Part shown: piece by piece, positions 39,601 through 54,600 of the stretch | Position numbering within the stretch: position 1 is the stretch's first letter | Layout: every line of letters begins with the position of its first letter | NCBI GenBank assembly: GCA_037783545.1 | Contig: JBBELK010000305.1 | Span: forward strand, 186,001-250,000 | Origin: Henricia sp. BOLD:AAB3569 | Taxonomy: Eukaryota; Echinodermata; Asteroidea; Spinulosida; Echinasteridae | DNA length: 64,000 nucleotides | Direction of reading: 5' to 3' | Program-made: the position numbers and the translations under genes | Notes under the pieces: generated by a model | The model's input: only the letters and a program-made list of their open reading frames with translations | The model's database searches: none | What the model was told of the DNA's origin: nothing

Positions 39601-42600
39601 GTGATGTCCTCAGACTGTGCATAAAGGCCAATTAGATGTACTCCATCCCCCAACCTTCCCCTTGAGTGGTCTTTAAACACAAGTCTGACTGTATTTTACA
39701 TAGTACACTTGCTGTGTAAACAAAACATATACATGTATGAATCATAATCCATACAACCATAATCAGATAATGCAATGACAGTAATATGCACTCTTTCTAT
39801 TGACTCGGTAAAAAATGTTAAAAAGGTTCTGTACACTACCGGTACATGTGTATGTATGTATTTTAAAGGGAAATACTTGGACATGGTACCCCCGGTACAT
39901 ACATGTACACGTACATGTATACATGTACATACAGTACATGTAAGGAAAAAAACACTTTCATTAATTTTTTTAATTTGTGTACTTATACATGTACCGGTAC
40001 ATGTAGGCCCTGCGATCTTTGTAGCTAATCAATGGTCTAACGTTTCATAATACGGTAGGTCTAACATTTCCATGCCATTCATTTCCATTTTCAATTACAA
40101 TCGAGGCTCAAAATAACCAATAAACAAATGGACCGAGGCCAGTAATTTAAACGTTGTTCTAGTGCAGTACGTGGTGCACTACTGTAGATCAGCAGTCTAG
40201 AATTTTGTTAACATTTGACACAACAAATGTACATCTTTCTGGCTGTGGTCTCATAAAAATATGCCTGTTTTTGGTCTACCGGTATGTAGTAAAATGTTTG
40301 AGTTGATAGACCTGTGGTTTGATATATGTTTAGCCGAAATGCAAGCTGTGGTCATGGTCATTTCAAACATCGGAAACATACACAATGTAGGCCTGTACAC
40401 TGTACAGTAATAAATGTATGTGTGCCATACGCTTGGTACCATAATCGTCACATTTGGTGTACCGGTAGTTAAATGAACTTGCCTAATTTGTTTTTTTATA
40501 AAACAGTTGAACAGTATTGTGATGACTTGGTTGTTTAAATATCATTTCTGTTGTTGTTTTTGAGGTTGTTACGTGTACACAAATGTAGAGCACTACATTG
40601 TAGAATTCTGCTGTGCTACAAATGTAAAATGACATTTATTTTTAAAAGAAAATTGCTAACCTCATCATTACAAAGGCATTAAAACAATAGTAAGAACATT
40701 TCTAGAACATTGCATAAGCAAAATGTTTCATTCTAGAGTGTCTTTTTAATATTAATTTGACCCCAAACTATGGTTGCAATGAATTAAAAATTTAATATTA
40801 TTAATATTTGATTGCATAAATGGCACAACACACCAATATACATGTACATCACACATGATTGGAAATCCACTGAAATAATTGTTTGGCTGCAAGTGCGATA
40901 TACATCATGTGTACATGTACACAATGTACATACTGTACGTACATGTAACTTTTGAGAGGTGGTGTACCGTAATACCGGTACTGGGGATACAATGTACAAA
41001 TGAAACTGTACAAAGTGTACAGATACAGGTACACACTGTAAATGTACATTGTAATGCACCACCCACCATACATTTTCAATTTTACGTACATCTACCGTAC
41101 ATGTACATGAGTCTATTTCCACGGTAAAGGGGGCATTTTGGCAACACATACCATATTTTCCAGAAAATACCATATAGTCCCAAATAAAAGAAATAAGTTT
41201 CAGTTGTTCTGAAGAGAACTTACAAAAAGGGTTACAAATAGCGTGACAACATGCCTTTCTAAAAACCCTATGTATAAATATACGCCAAAATACATACGCT
41301 CGTAACCAGGACGGCCTAAAATGTAACACAAGTGTCCGTCCCGGTTACGAGTGTATATTGGAAATTTGTACACAGGGTTTTTAGAAAGGCATGTTAATCA
41401 CACTATTTTTAACCCTATTTGTCGTTTGTAAGTTATCTCTTCAGAACAACTGAAACTGATAGTATTTTATTTTGAGACTATAGACAAAGGTATTTCCTCG
41501 AAAATATGTTCTGTGTTTTCAAAATGCCTCCTTTACTGTACAATATTTTCCCAACTGCACATTTCCATGCTGAACGGACAGCAAACCAAACAAAGAAAAA
41601 CACAAAATAATAGCAATCCCGACCCACTGATGTGCATGTATTGGGGCATTTTATTTTCTTTTGCCCGAACTCAATACGCATGGCTTTGTGCCATTTCACA
41701 ATGGGCTTAAACCACACAACAGAATGGCAGCATGGACCTGCACATGTGTGCTATAAGTGTACAATGAAACCTTCAAAAGATGCCAATAATCCAGAAAAAT
41801 GGGGGTTAAGTGATCATGCTGACGGGCAGACTTAAAGTTGTTGTAATCAAGAAAATTAACCTCTAACATCACCGTCCACAGAATAATTTGTACAGTGCTT
41901 AATTACAGCACTTGAGACTGTGTACTACATGTACAATATTTTGATCAGTTTTAAGAAATAAAAATCTTTCGGAAATAATTATTTTAGTACTGTAGCCCTG
42001 CCTTTACATATTTATAACAAACAGACAAAGTGCTTGCAGTAAGTACACTGTAGTGTTGAAATACTTTTGTTTGTTTGGTATTTTTCGGGGTTGGGGGTGG
42101 GGTGTGTTTTTCATTTAAATTTGAGTACGGGTAAGAAATAATACATTAACACTTATAATGTACACGAACATGTACACGTATACATGTGGTACGTGTATAA
42201 TTGTTTTACACAGTGCGTACATATTGTTTTACAGTGCATCTTTTTTCTGCCCAAGTGAATGCTTTGTATTAATTTGGGAGTCAAATAGTGCCATGTCATT
42301 GTAGAAGCAATGTGCGTGCGCATTGTGTGTGCCTCCGGTGGGCGTAAAGAGGTTTATTTCATTAATGGGAACCTTTGCGTTACACGTGCTAGAGACACAC
42401 ACAACGCGCACGCACATCGCTTTAACAATGACGCGGCATTATTTGACCCCAAAATAACATACCGGTAGTAAGCACAAGCCTAATATGGGGTCATTCCGTG
42501 TCAAAACAACGACAACCAATATTGAGATATCACGTACCGGTACACGTATGTACATGACACCTCTCGGGTTTTGCTAAAACTTTGTTTAAAAATACCTTAA

Positions 42601-45600
42601 GCCTAGCGAACGGTACATGTACGTATATGTACATCGACATTGCAACTGGAAGCAACTCAACTGATAAGTTGCTTGTCGATGTGTGTGTAGCGTGCTCATT
42701 GACAGCAACGGATCAGTTATGCAACTGGGAGCATCTAGCCATGTCTACATTTCCAGAGCGTGCACATCGACACAGCAACTCGGTAAAGCCTAGAGTACAC
42801 TGACCTTGCAACTGGAAACAACTGTTGCTTGCAGAAACTATTTGCTGCCGATGTGCGCGCACGTGATCAGATGCACGTGAGCAACTGGGTACAACTAGTT
42901 GCACATACCGGTATAATTTCCAAAGTGACACTTCCAGAATGAAATCTGTGGGTGCATTTAGCTTGGCATTAGCCCAACATACAAGACATTTTATAAAAAC
43001 AGGTGCTGGTGAAATATAACAGAAATATTATTGCAAAACAGCCTGTTGAGGGCATTAATGTGAAATTTCTTTTATTTTGAAATTCCCCCACTACATTTTC
43101 CCACCATGATTAAAAGTACAATGTATGCACAATATCAAATTATACATACTGTAGTATACTGTACTACCGTATAAATATACACTTAAAAAGAATGCAAATT
43201 TTATCTATTTTTAACTGAATTAAAAAGATATTAAAATTGGTGAAGAAAGCAATGTTTCACAGACAGTAACATGGAATAAATTGAAATTTCGAGTTCATGC
43301 CCTTTATAACGGGCTGTTTCTAAGCAATAACTGTCATTTTTTTAATTTTTTATATATCTTGTACAGTATGTTGGGCTTTGCCAAGCTACAATGTACATGT
43401 ATGTGTACCCACAAATTTCATTCTAGAAATTTCGTTTTGGAAATAATACATACCGGTACATATACATGTGTCCCAACACTTTTCGCGTCAACCAGAGAAT
43501 GTCCCATGCATGACACCAATTTTGCTGATTTGTCACTATCTGAAAAAAATGATGACCTTTATGAAAAATACCTAAACAATTGCAACTTTTCAGAAGATTT
43601 GGTGTAAATTGCTTTAAAATCTGTATGGAAATTTAAAGTCACTTAAAATTTTAAAATTCGGGTTGACAGATATTTCACGTTTTTTTGAAACGCCCCATTC
43701 TTAAGAGTATTTGACATTTCAACCAGATTGACATTTCAACCAGAATGTGTGAGCATTACATATGACATACACATAATTTACATAAAAAACATGTTTTTGT
43801 GCGCAATCCACTTGCCACCCACCCACCTCCCCACTAGCATGACTACTGTAGGCTGTCCCACTTTTTGTCCTAATCATGTCATTTGCCACCATGTTTAAAT
43901 TTCAGAAGTTAGAGATCACTGACTGAAAGTGCCCTCTAGTTTGGCTTAATTGGGAATTGCTTACCAGTTTCAACAATTAACCAAAATCAATATGATTTTA
44001 CATACACCCTAGGGAGTTAGGGTTAATGTTCTTTTCAAAATAAACATAAGAGATGCACAGAACAAGTACAATAAATGTCAGGGTGCCAGCTGGTAAATTT
44101 GAAGTACGTGTTATACATGTATGTAATTTACCGGTTTGCAATGTATACCGGTACGTGTACAGTACCGGGTATGTATATTTATTAACCAAATTTTCCACAG
44201 AATGCACACACTTGTGACTAAGTTAAATTAGCCATTTATCTACTCAACTGGAGCTGTGAAATTTATTGATCTGGCAGAATGAGATTTCACACTACATACA
44301 TGTACATTAATTTGCATTTTAAAGTGTACCAGTATATAAAGTATGTATGAATGAATTCCAAATTAAAGTTCCAATACATCATTTGCAGTGACTCAAACAT
44401 TTGAGTTGACGAGAAAAACCCGACTAAAAGTGTTGATAGGAATGGTAACAAACACCACATTATTTTTTTTTTTCTCACGTGAAATGGTACTTTTGTGGGA
44501 GAAATTGCAAATTGAAGGTGCTTTAAAAAAAAATAAAAAATTTGTAAACAAGTTTTTCCCCATTCATTCAACACAAAAACCATGCATGGATTTTTAAGGT
44601 TTTCTGAAGTACCGTTAATGCCTTCATAGTGTACCGTTTTTTTTTGTGGCTGAAATTTCTACAGGGCAGTTTTATTTTTATTTAGCGAATGCAAAGTCCT
44701 TCAGCCAAGCAGTTGCCTCCTGGTCTGCTGTGTGGAGGGTGACTAATCCTCCTTTCAGTCGTTGGAGAGGGCAGGCTTCAATGATGTGTTCCATTGTTTG
44801 CTCCTCTCCACAAGCACATAGTGGGCTAGGGCTGCTGCCCCATCTGTGAAGGCTGGCCAAGCACGGGCCATGTCCAGTCCTGAATCTGTTGATGGGCAGT
44901 TAATCAACATTATTATTTTTTAGTTATTTAATGACGTTGTTCCTGAAATTCATAAAAAGGTTTCATCTGCAAATGATACAATGGCCTTCAACATTGCCAG
45001 TTTGCAGTTCACACAAAGGAAATTATGTATACAATGAAGACAAAAGATACATGTAGCACCAGTACATGTAGGTCCTCTAAAAAGGCATGTTCGTTTGTGA
45101 GGTTAAAGAACTGTCCAATTTTTATGTACCGGTACATTGTATGTGTCTATTATTTGTGTGTATGCAGTATGTCCAGCCTGACCATGCCAGTAGTGAAGTC
45201 TGAGCCCTTAGACATGCCGACCATGATGGCCCCACAAGCCATTAAGCAAGAGCCACATGACTTGATGCTTGCCAACCAGCTAGACTTCATCAAGACTGAA
45301 CCCCATCACATGATGGATTACAACCACCATCACCACCTCCCACACCACGCCCTGATGATGCCTCCCATGAACATGAACTCACACATGTACCCACTGACGA
45401 ACTACCAACACCCCATGATGCAGGGTGGTCTGCCACAGCTGCCCCCTCAGCTACACCAAATGCCCCAGCAGCAGCAACAGCAGCAGCAACAGCAGCAGCA
45501 ACAGCAGCAGCAGCAGCAGCAGCAGAGCGCTGCCTTGACGCAGCCGGAAAGAAAACCGGGAAAGAAATCCAAGATTAAGCAGGAGAAAATCACAGATAAT

Positions 45601-48600
45601 TTCAAGGAGAAGAAACCTCGACGGAAAGTGGATCGGTTTCATGGAACGCCGGAGGAGGAGGTTGCCAAACGCACGTTACCAGACATCCTCATGCCCAATC
45701 TGGACATTGTCATCGTGAGTACCTTACATGTACCTGAATTTTGGTGTTGTAGAAATTTTAGTAAACTTTCTGTTCATTCCAAATGCTGTATTAAACAAGT
45801 TCGGAGTAAGCTAGTGGCTGCTGTGATGTCATAGGTCAAGGGGTCATTTGTGACACGGATGCAGAGATTATTGACTAGTGTCAATGACTCGACTCCCTGG
45901 CTGCGTTCGGGCGTGTACTCGTGTTAACACGAGTATACTCCTGCGCGCGCGAACGGCAAGAATAACGACACTCGGGTCAGTGAGAGTATGCTCTAGCTAC
46001 TCCCCAACAAATGGGGAGTGTGCTCTTACTCCCAACGAGAGTCATGTGATTTGTACGAAGACGGCGAAATATGGGTGGGATTTTAGGTGAATTTGCTCAA
46101 CGTGTCAACTGGATAACTGAAACAACAACTCACTAAGGTTTGTTTTGGACGGCATCAAAGGTTCTCGCGACTTACGGCCTGTATTTCCTCAGTTTCTTGT
46201 GAGCATTTAAACGGCGTTTCTTGTGCAGTGATGGCAAGAGACGGCCATCTTCACTGATTCCCATTCGTGCACGCGGACTTGCCGTCCGCGTGATTAGACC
46301 CGCATTACTCCCGAGTAACGAGAACTGCACGCCCGAACGCAGCCCCTGAGTGTTGCTGACGTATGTATATGAATGACTTACCGGTAACTCGGTTGTTCCG
46401 ACACAAAAACACAAAGAAAGGCAAAGTAACATGTAACGTGTTTATGATTGGATACATGTACATGCCAATAATCATGCAGAATCATGACAATGCTATCTAC
46501 ATGTAGCTGAACAGTTTACATGTACATGTATGTCCAAAGAATGGAAAGAAAAGCTGGAGAGTTGGCGTAGGCATAAGTGTAACTTCAAAAGGCTGTTTTA
46601 TACCGGTACATTAAAAAGACGTAATCAAATGGGCTGTTAAGGTATTTTTTAAAATATTGAGTACCGGTATCTTTGCTGTATTATGATCAGATCGGGATCA
46701 ACCCAGGACTGATGGCTGCATACAAAGGCCACCATTACGCTGGACCAGGAAACCATTTCTGTAAGTACCAATCCTTGGAAGTTCCAAAAGACTTCAACAT
46801 TTGTATCATTTTTTAAAAAGTGTGGCACACAATACACTGTACATGTACATGTACCTAAAGGCAGAGGCTTGTTAATGCGCGCGTGAGGCCAAAATCGTGC
46901 CACGAAATACGCAGCTCCGTGCCTTTGCTATGGAGCTGCGTATTTCGTGGCACGAATTTAGCTTCGCGCGCGCATTGACGCGCGCCTGTGCCCTTAAATT
47001 GTTGGTTCATAATCATTCAGCATTCCAGCTGCTAAATTTCAAATAATAGCAAATTTCAGCCAAAGGGTCATTCCATGTCAAATCACCCAATGGATTTAAC
47101 CCTACCCTCTTCAAATTTGCTCAAATTTGGTTTATAGGGTAACTTTGGCTCAACAAGCTCAAATTTCAAAATTAAAAATTCATTCGACTTACGGTTTTCG
47201 CGATACGGCGCGTGCTTTTTTGATGATTTTGGTCAAAATGACTCGACCATCAACTTTCAAACGACCATAAACCCAGTAACCCCTGGTTCAAAATGGCTGA
47301 AATTGGTGTTTTTGGAAAGGGAATTGCATAAGGAATCCAAATCTGCCATTATTTTTATGCGTTAACATGGTATGTTTTCCATGACCTTTGACCTTCACTT
47401 TGACCTTCACTTTGACCTTGAATTTGACCTCGTGGATCACGTGATCCGGAGGTGAACTTCGGTGAAAATATTCCCCCATATGTTTTCTTCATATCAAAAA
47501 ATTAGAGATATAATATTTTTCGTTTGCTTTCCAGCTCTTCTCAAAGTTGCCATGTTTAGTAAAAATGTAATATTCCTATGCAAAGTACATTACATATGCA
47601 AGGCATGCAATACATACACATACATGTACATGTACAATCTATACAGGCAGTGGGCAAATTTTGTAAATCTTATGGAATATACATACAACATTTTAAGACG
47701 CAATAAATTACATATTCCAATATTCCACATGGCATTCACTGTGACTATTAGATCATTACCATAGATTATGTCCTTAAGTGATCACTCAGCTAAAGTTATT
47801 TATCAATTACGATCCAGTCTGGGTACACTCTTGAAATAACAGCAATAACTGTCAAAAGAACTAAGCAATTCCTCAGGTTTGTCCCAGTCTCCAAATTAAT
47901 GTTACAAGTGTACAAATTAAGTGGTCAAGTGAGCCCGCCAGATGTAGTACCAGTTTCGCACAGCAATGATGTAGAACCAGCACCAGAGGCAGCACAGGAT
48001 TTTGATGTAATACAACAAAACTTTGTCTGCTGCATTTATGATGGCTTCCCGTGGATCGGCATGGTGGAGAACATTTCTGAGGAGTTTGGTGACTAGTATT
48101 AATTTTATGCACCCTCATAGACCACCCAAACAGTTCAAGTGGCTATTGGAACCTGATAAATGCTAGGTAACTAAAGCCAATGTTTTATGCAAAGTCAACA
48201 CCCCATCACTGACATCCTCGTCTTCCAGAAAGTATTACATCTCAGCAAATGACAGCGCACAAATTTCAAGAGTGTACCCAGACTGGATCGTAAATGATCA
48301 ATAACTTTAGCTGAGTGATCATAATCTATGGTAATGATCTAATAATCACAGTAAATGGCATTTGGAATATTGGAATATGTAATTTATTGCTTCTTAAAAT
48401 GTTGTATGTATATTCCATAAGATTTACAAAATTTTCCCACTGCCTGTATAGATTGTACATATATTTGTATATTGCATGCCTTGCATATGAGTACACATGT
48501 ACTTTGCATAGGAATATTACATTTTTACTAAACATGGCAACTTTGAGAAGAGCTGGAAAGCAAACAAACAATATTATATCTCTAATTTTTTGATATTATG

Positions 48601-51600
48601 AAGAAAACATATGGGAGAAAATTGTCACCGAAGTTCACCTCTGGATCACGTGATCCACGAGGTCAAATTCAAGGTCAAAGTGAAGGTCAAAGGTCATGGA
48701 AAACATACCATGTTAACGCATAAAAATAATGGCAGATTTGGATTCCTTATGCAATCCCCTTTCCAAAAACACCAATTTCAGCCATTTTGACCCAAGGGTT
48801 ACTGGGTTTATGGTCGTTTGAAAGTTGACAGTCGAGTCATTTTGACCAAAATCGTCGAAAAAGCACGCGCCGTATCGCGAAAACCGTAAGTCAGATGAAT
48901 TTTTAATTTCGAAATTTGAGCTTGTTGAGTCAAAGTTACCCTATAAACCAAATTTGAGCAAATTTGAAGAGGGTAGGGTTAAAAATTGGGTGATTTGACA
49001 TGGAATGACCCCAAAATGCTACTTTTGTTGTAGCCAATTTCTCAGAAATAGAGCCTCAATTATAAAATAACCATTTGGGTACCGGTACAGTGGCTAAAAG
49101 CAAACGGAACCCTAGTACATGTAATTAGAAACAAACCTGGTCTAATCACTTAAAGTTGGTGATTTTGGTGATTTTGGATGTTTTTCTATATGTACATGTA
49201 GTGGTGGATAATATTGACAGGGGGAAGAGTGTTAACGGACGGCTTAGAGAAAGTGACTCAAGTATTACTTGACACATTTTTCTGCATTTTTACACTTTTT
49301 ATACATGTAGAGTAAACTCTCGTTATAGCGCTCTTCGAGCGACCGAACGTTTGTGAGCATTATATCCAGATAGCGCACTAAGCGATGCATGTACATGTAC
49401 ACGTAACGCACGGTACGTGTACGGTACACTACTGGTACATGTACACTTGCACTCTTCATGTACAGTAAAAACAATGAACGTATGTATGATGTGTGTCGCA
49501 TTTTAGGCACGTCGTAACAAGAGTTTACTGAATGTGCAGTTAGTGTGCAATATTTCTGGCTAAAAGCTCACAAAAATTGCAAGCACAAAAGGTGCACTCA
49601 AATGTGTAAGTTTGCTAATATGAGAATCACCACTACAGCAATCATTCTGCCATTGTGAGCTTCACTCTTAGCTTCAAACCTCTAGCAGTGTCGCAATTGA
49701 AACTATCCCATGACGTATCATCATGACATTCTACTGTGTGTGTATTTGCCCATCCCCCAGGGAAATGCCTGTACCTCTCCGGCCTGGTGGATGAGCCCCT
49801 GACGTGCATGGACGATCATCGCCTCTTACAGTTCAGCATCGGATTCACCAATATCGTATCAAGAACTACCAGGGGTAGCTCAGACCTAACAAGGTAAAAT
49901 GGTATTCCAAAAGGCCTGGTACGTGTAATGCCTGGCCAGTTAATAATTAAAAGAGAAGTATAATCGAGTAACAAAAGAGACTGTGCTTCTTCTAATTTCG
50001 TATGATCCCCTAAAGGGATCTTGTTGCTGAAATTAGCAGACTCAAGTCGTTGCCCTGTGGCCACCTATATAGGAGGTTCTTCAGCTTGGCCACGAAGTGC
50101 GAGTGAACAGGAAGAAATTCTCAGTTTTAGAGGTGGGAGGAAAGCCCCACACACCAACGTGTGGAGAAAACCCACGGAATCAAGCAGGGACTGAGATAAC
50201 CCAATCCACATACTGACCCGAACGGGATTCGAACCTGGACGGGATTCGAACCAGGGCCACATTGGTGGAAGGCGGGGAAAGAACTGCTACGCCAACCTGA
50301 TTCCCCAGAGACTGTGCTAAACGAGTAGAACTCGTGCACTATTTTTATACAAAGAACATGAAATATGACCTTCTGAAAAGCGGATACGAACTTCTGCGCA
50401 CTCCCATTTTGTCCAAAAACTGGGCAAAGAATGTATAGACAGATCCAGTAAGCTCCGCCCATTTAACAATTGCCTGGCAACATGCCACACATTTAAGGCA
50501 CGTGTGCAGTAGAGTCGCGTGGCCGCGCCGTGCGTCAGCATCTGCGCCCTGGTCAGCGCGTATTGAAACACGCACCTCACACAGAAACTGCACGCTCGAA
50601 AGCAGAAAGCAAAATGTGCACTTAAGTATCTGGTCGTGTGCGTGCACGTACAACACGCCTGCATTACGCGTAATGCGCGCGATCAAAAACAACTCGACAC
50701 ATCTAGAACGCAGTGAATGCACAACATAGCAAAACAACAAGCTACATGTAATTTTGGTGAGTTTTACCGATGTACACAAACATATTTATGAAGGGATTAA
50801 AAGTAGGTTTGGCCAGTCTTATACAATTCGTTTTAAACCGGCTAGGGTCCTCTGCGCTGATAAAAATGATGTTTATGGTGTTTTTGCGTCACTCGTGCTG
50901 CAGTTTGCCGTAGCACAACATTGGTAACCAAAATGGATATCCACTTTTTGGTTACCTCAACCCGAGGCTGTGATTGGTCAATTCCAAAATGGGCGGAGCT
51001 TACTGGATTGGTCTATTGCCATAGAAATGCATGAAGGAGTTGTACACAGAAACATCATTCTTTGCCCAGGTTTCGGACGAAATGGCAGTGTCCTTACAAC
51101 AATGTGTCACTGCTTGTTCCGCTTTTCAGTGGGTCATATTCCTTGCAGGGTTGTAGTTGAGTCCATCACAAGTCCTTATAAGCCTTCACAACTCTACCGC
51201 AAGTCCCTGGGTCTTAATTCAAGTCACAAGCTATTCAAATGAACGGCTGCAAAGGCATTATTTTGTGCGTGTTCATCCTTTGCTTCTTGTGAACTTGTGA
51301 CGAACTTGTGCGGGGCTTGTCACGGGCTTGTCACGGGCTTGTCACGGGCTTGTCACGGGCTTGTCACGGGCTTGTCACGGGCTTGTCACGGGCTTGTCAC
51401 GGGCTTGTCACGGGCTTGTCACGGGCTTGTCACGGGCTTGTCACGGGCTTGTCACGGACTTGTCACGGACTTGTGATTTTATCAGCTCTGGACTTGTGAT
51501 AGACTTGTGATGGACTCGACTACAACTCTGATTCCTTGTTCTTTGTACAATAGTGTAAAAGTTGAACTTGTTTAGCACAATGTTTTTTATTACTTGGTAT

Positions 51601-54600
51601 AATTCTCCTTAAACCCTAACCTTCGTTAGTCTTCCAAAACACTCCTTAAACCTCTTTCATACATTCGCGGATGAGATGCTGGATGATGACGAATGATTCA
51701 TAGGTCCGGCGCAACCGTCCCCCTACCGGCTAGACTCTGTACCCTCTGAGACGCCACCGTTTACGGTAGAAACCTTGAACACTTTGAGTTGTCCAGCAAC
51801 ACGCCGTGAACACACCGGCAATCTCCAAGCCATCCGTCTCCTGCGTCTTGCTATTGCCAGGATCAGACCAGGAATTTCTGTGTAGCCTCCGAGAATGATC
51901 CATGCGGGGACCGGCTTTCTCTGAGCTCTCCTGGGTAAAATTTAGACTCCCGGATGGTCCTGGTATCTTCCCAGTCTCTACACGGCGCAGATGGACATTT
52001 CGGTGGCTTACTAGAAGCTCCTGGCTGCTCCCGGCATCAACGCCGAGAAAAATTGAACATGATCATTTTTGTTCGCCTTTCCGGCTTGACAAGGCCGTAT
52101 GGCCAAGCCGGCTTCTATATAGTGTGATCATAGATCATCACATCCTCTTGCAATAGTGCCCCTTTAACGCACTCCCTAGCTCTTGCGTACAGTGGCCCTG
52201 TTGAAACATGCCCCATTTTGCGGTGGAACAAGCGACAGAAATCTTGTCGCCTCTGCTGGACCAATCAGGACGCTTGGCAGTGCATTGCAGCATGATTGAA
52301 GGCATTCAAATGTAACACGCGCAGATTGTAAACACCGTGCGTGCATGTTATACATGTACTCGGTAATGCTGGCTGTTGTCCGCGTCGGCGATTGGCTGCT
52401 ATTTAAAGGATACTGGGGAATCCGTTCCATTACATTCGTCGGCATGCATCCCTGTTATTAATTTGAAAAACTGCGGAGTAAATTAAGATCGTCGTTTGAA
52501 AGTTTGGTAGGAATGGGACAGTCATAAGGAACGGAACCCAATACAATTTCTGGAAAGTATAGAAATCGTTTCTTTTCGGCATAACATGACCGAATTGATT
52601 AAATTACATCAAAATGACTCGGGCGTGAGTTGGCTCAAGACAACAGCCGGCTCACTCCACAGATTTGCGTGGATTTCCTCAGGGTATTGTTACGTCGCTT
52701 TGCAGAGTGAAAATTCCCTGAGATCTCAGGATGAGATCATCAGGGATTATTACGGATGGTACTGGACCAGCCATCCGGCATCATCCAGCATCTCATCCGT
52801 GAATGCGTGAAGGGGGCTTTAGTCACCCACTTTACCTAAAAATCAACAAATTAGGGCAAGCATACCCCTTTAACGTCAATATATCTCTGCTATCAAAACA
52901 GTACAAACCATATGCAAATGATTCTCATGCATTTTAAAAATGTACAGTGACAACCTGTGTGTATCATATGGGCACCTGTGTGAATGTACCATTCATCTCC
53001 CCGTCCGGGATCGTAACAGCCGACTGCCCAATAAGTATGGAGCGCGGTGAATTTCGTGGCAAAAAATCGTTCCTCGCGCACTGACGAGCCTGCGTCTTTA
53101 AGTCTCAAAATTAATAAGTGAAAACACATTATGAATATCAGTTTTAAGATTTTACTTAAGCGATCCATTTTGTGAATACTGGTTTGACAATGGTACGTTA
53201 GGATGACTTTGTAGTACAGTAAAATCTCGTTAAGTCGAAACTCAAGGGAATGTACGAAAACTTCGAGGTATCCAGAGTTCGAGTTAAACGGAGGTCCCGA
53301 TTTACTCCTTCCATTTGAGTTCCAACGCTCGAAATATGTCCACCGTATCGATAGCCATAAATGTGTATGGCTTGGACTCGATATTTAGCCCTTTTTAAGT
53401 CTTTTCCAAGCTAGAAAATCAGCAGGTTTCACATGATTTTTTGTATTAATTGAAGGTGTATTTTCCGTGATTGTATTTTGTATAAAAATTAAAGCTTTAA
53501 AAATCCAACGTACCGAGTGTTTTGTGTCTTTTTTTGGGATTCTTGGCGAGCGTAGTTTTCGGTGCCTTCATGTGTCTATAGAGGGCGCCCTTTGTCTACT
53601 GGCGCATTTTGTCTGCGGTCAAGTGCCCGCTGTACCAAGTCGGCAACAGAATGTGATTGGACAGTTTCTGTGCTAGCTCATCTAGCCAGCCAACTTCACA
53701 GAAGTCCTGCAAAGCACGCGGCAGCTTTCATGTTTTAGTCGGCCCGGCGGTATCAATCGGGCACAAATGAAACAGCGCACCACGTGCCGCTTGCGGAATC
53801 GATCATTGCAACAATGGCAGTGGGTACCGCACGCGCGAAATGTGCCAAACCACGCACAGTCATCAATTAGGCCCCTGGTACCGTTCACGCATTCCAGGAA
53901 GGCCCGATTCATTGCAGTTACGGGTTCGATTGCGTGCGTGCATGTTTGCATTTCTTGACTTGCTCGATGAAAAGAGAAGTTAAAATTGACAGTTGTGACA
54001 CATGAAGAGCTTTTCACACTTCTTTGTGATCGTGTCAGGAGCCGTTTCTTTTGGGACTGGCTGCAAAAAAATTCGAGCTAAACTGAGTTACTCGTGTTGG
54101 AAGTTCGAGTTACGGGAGTATTCATGTGCACAAAAATATATTCTTTTGTCGGGAATGTGCGATCACTTCGAGGTAAACGGAGTTTCGAGTTATCCGGTTT
54201 CGACTTAACGCGATTTTACTGTATTTTGTATTGAAGAAGATTCAATGAACCCAACTTTAATCCCTACCAGTGTGTCACCAACCCTACGTTGGTTTTTTTC
54301 CAAATATGAACCCCTTCAAATTGTTACTGGTACAGGAAAGAAATCAAAGACGGAGCCGTAATTTTGACGGACAAGATGAGGAAATACAGGCCCCTGATTG
54401 CTTGCTTTAACGGCAAGGGAATCTATGAGATATTCAGCGGCAAGAAAGATTTTGAGATTGGCAGACAACCTGAGACGATGCCCGACACAGAAACGGTAAG
54501 TAGGCTGTGTAATACTAGGTTTGGGCTACATGTACATGTATTAAGATGCATGGTAGGTCAGAGATGAATGAAGGGTTGGTGGTATGGGGCTTCTGTAAAA

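Noticed and set aside
45451-45642. Minus-strand poly-leucine frame; similar frames at 56050-56746
   Set aside because: Antisense of the CAG glutamine tracts and flanks of TDG.
51308-51510. Repetitive Leu/Ser/Arg/Cys open frames
   Set aside because: They are readings of the 11 bp minisatellite, which stays open in all frames.
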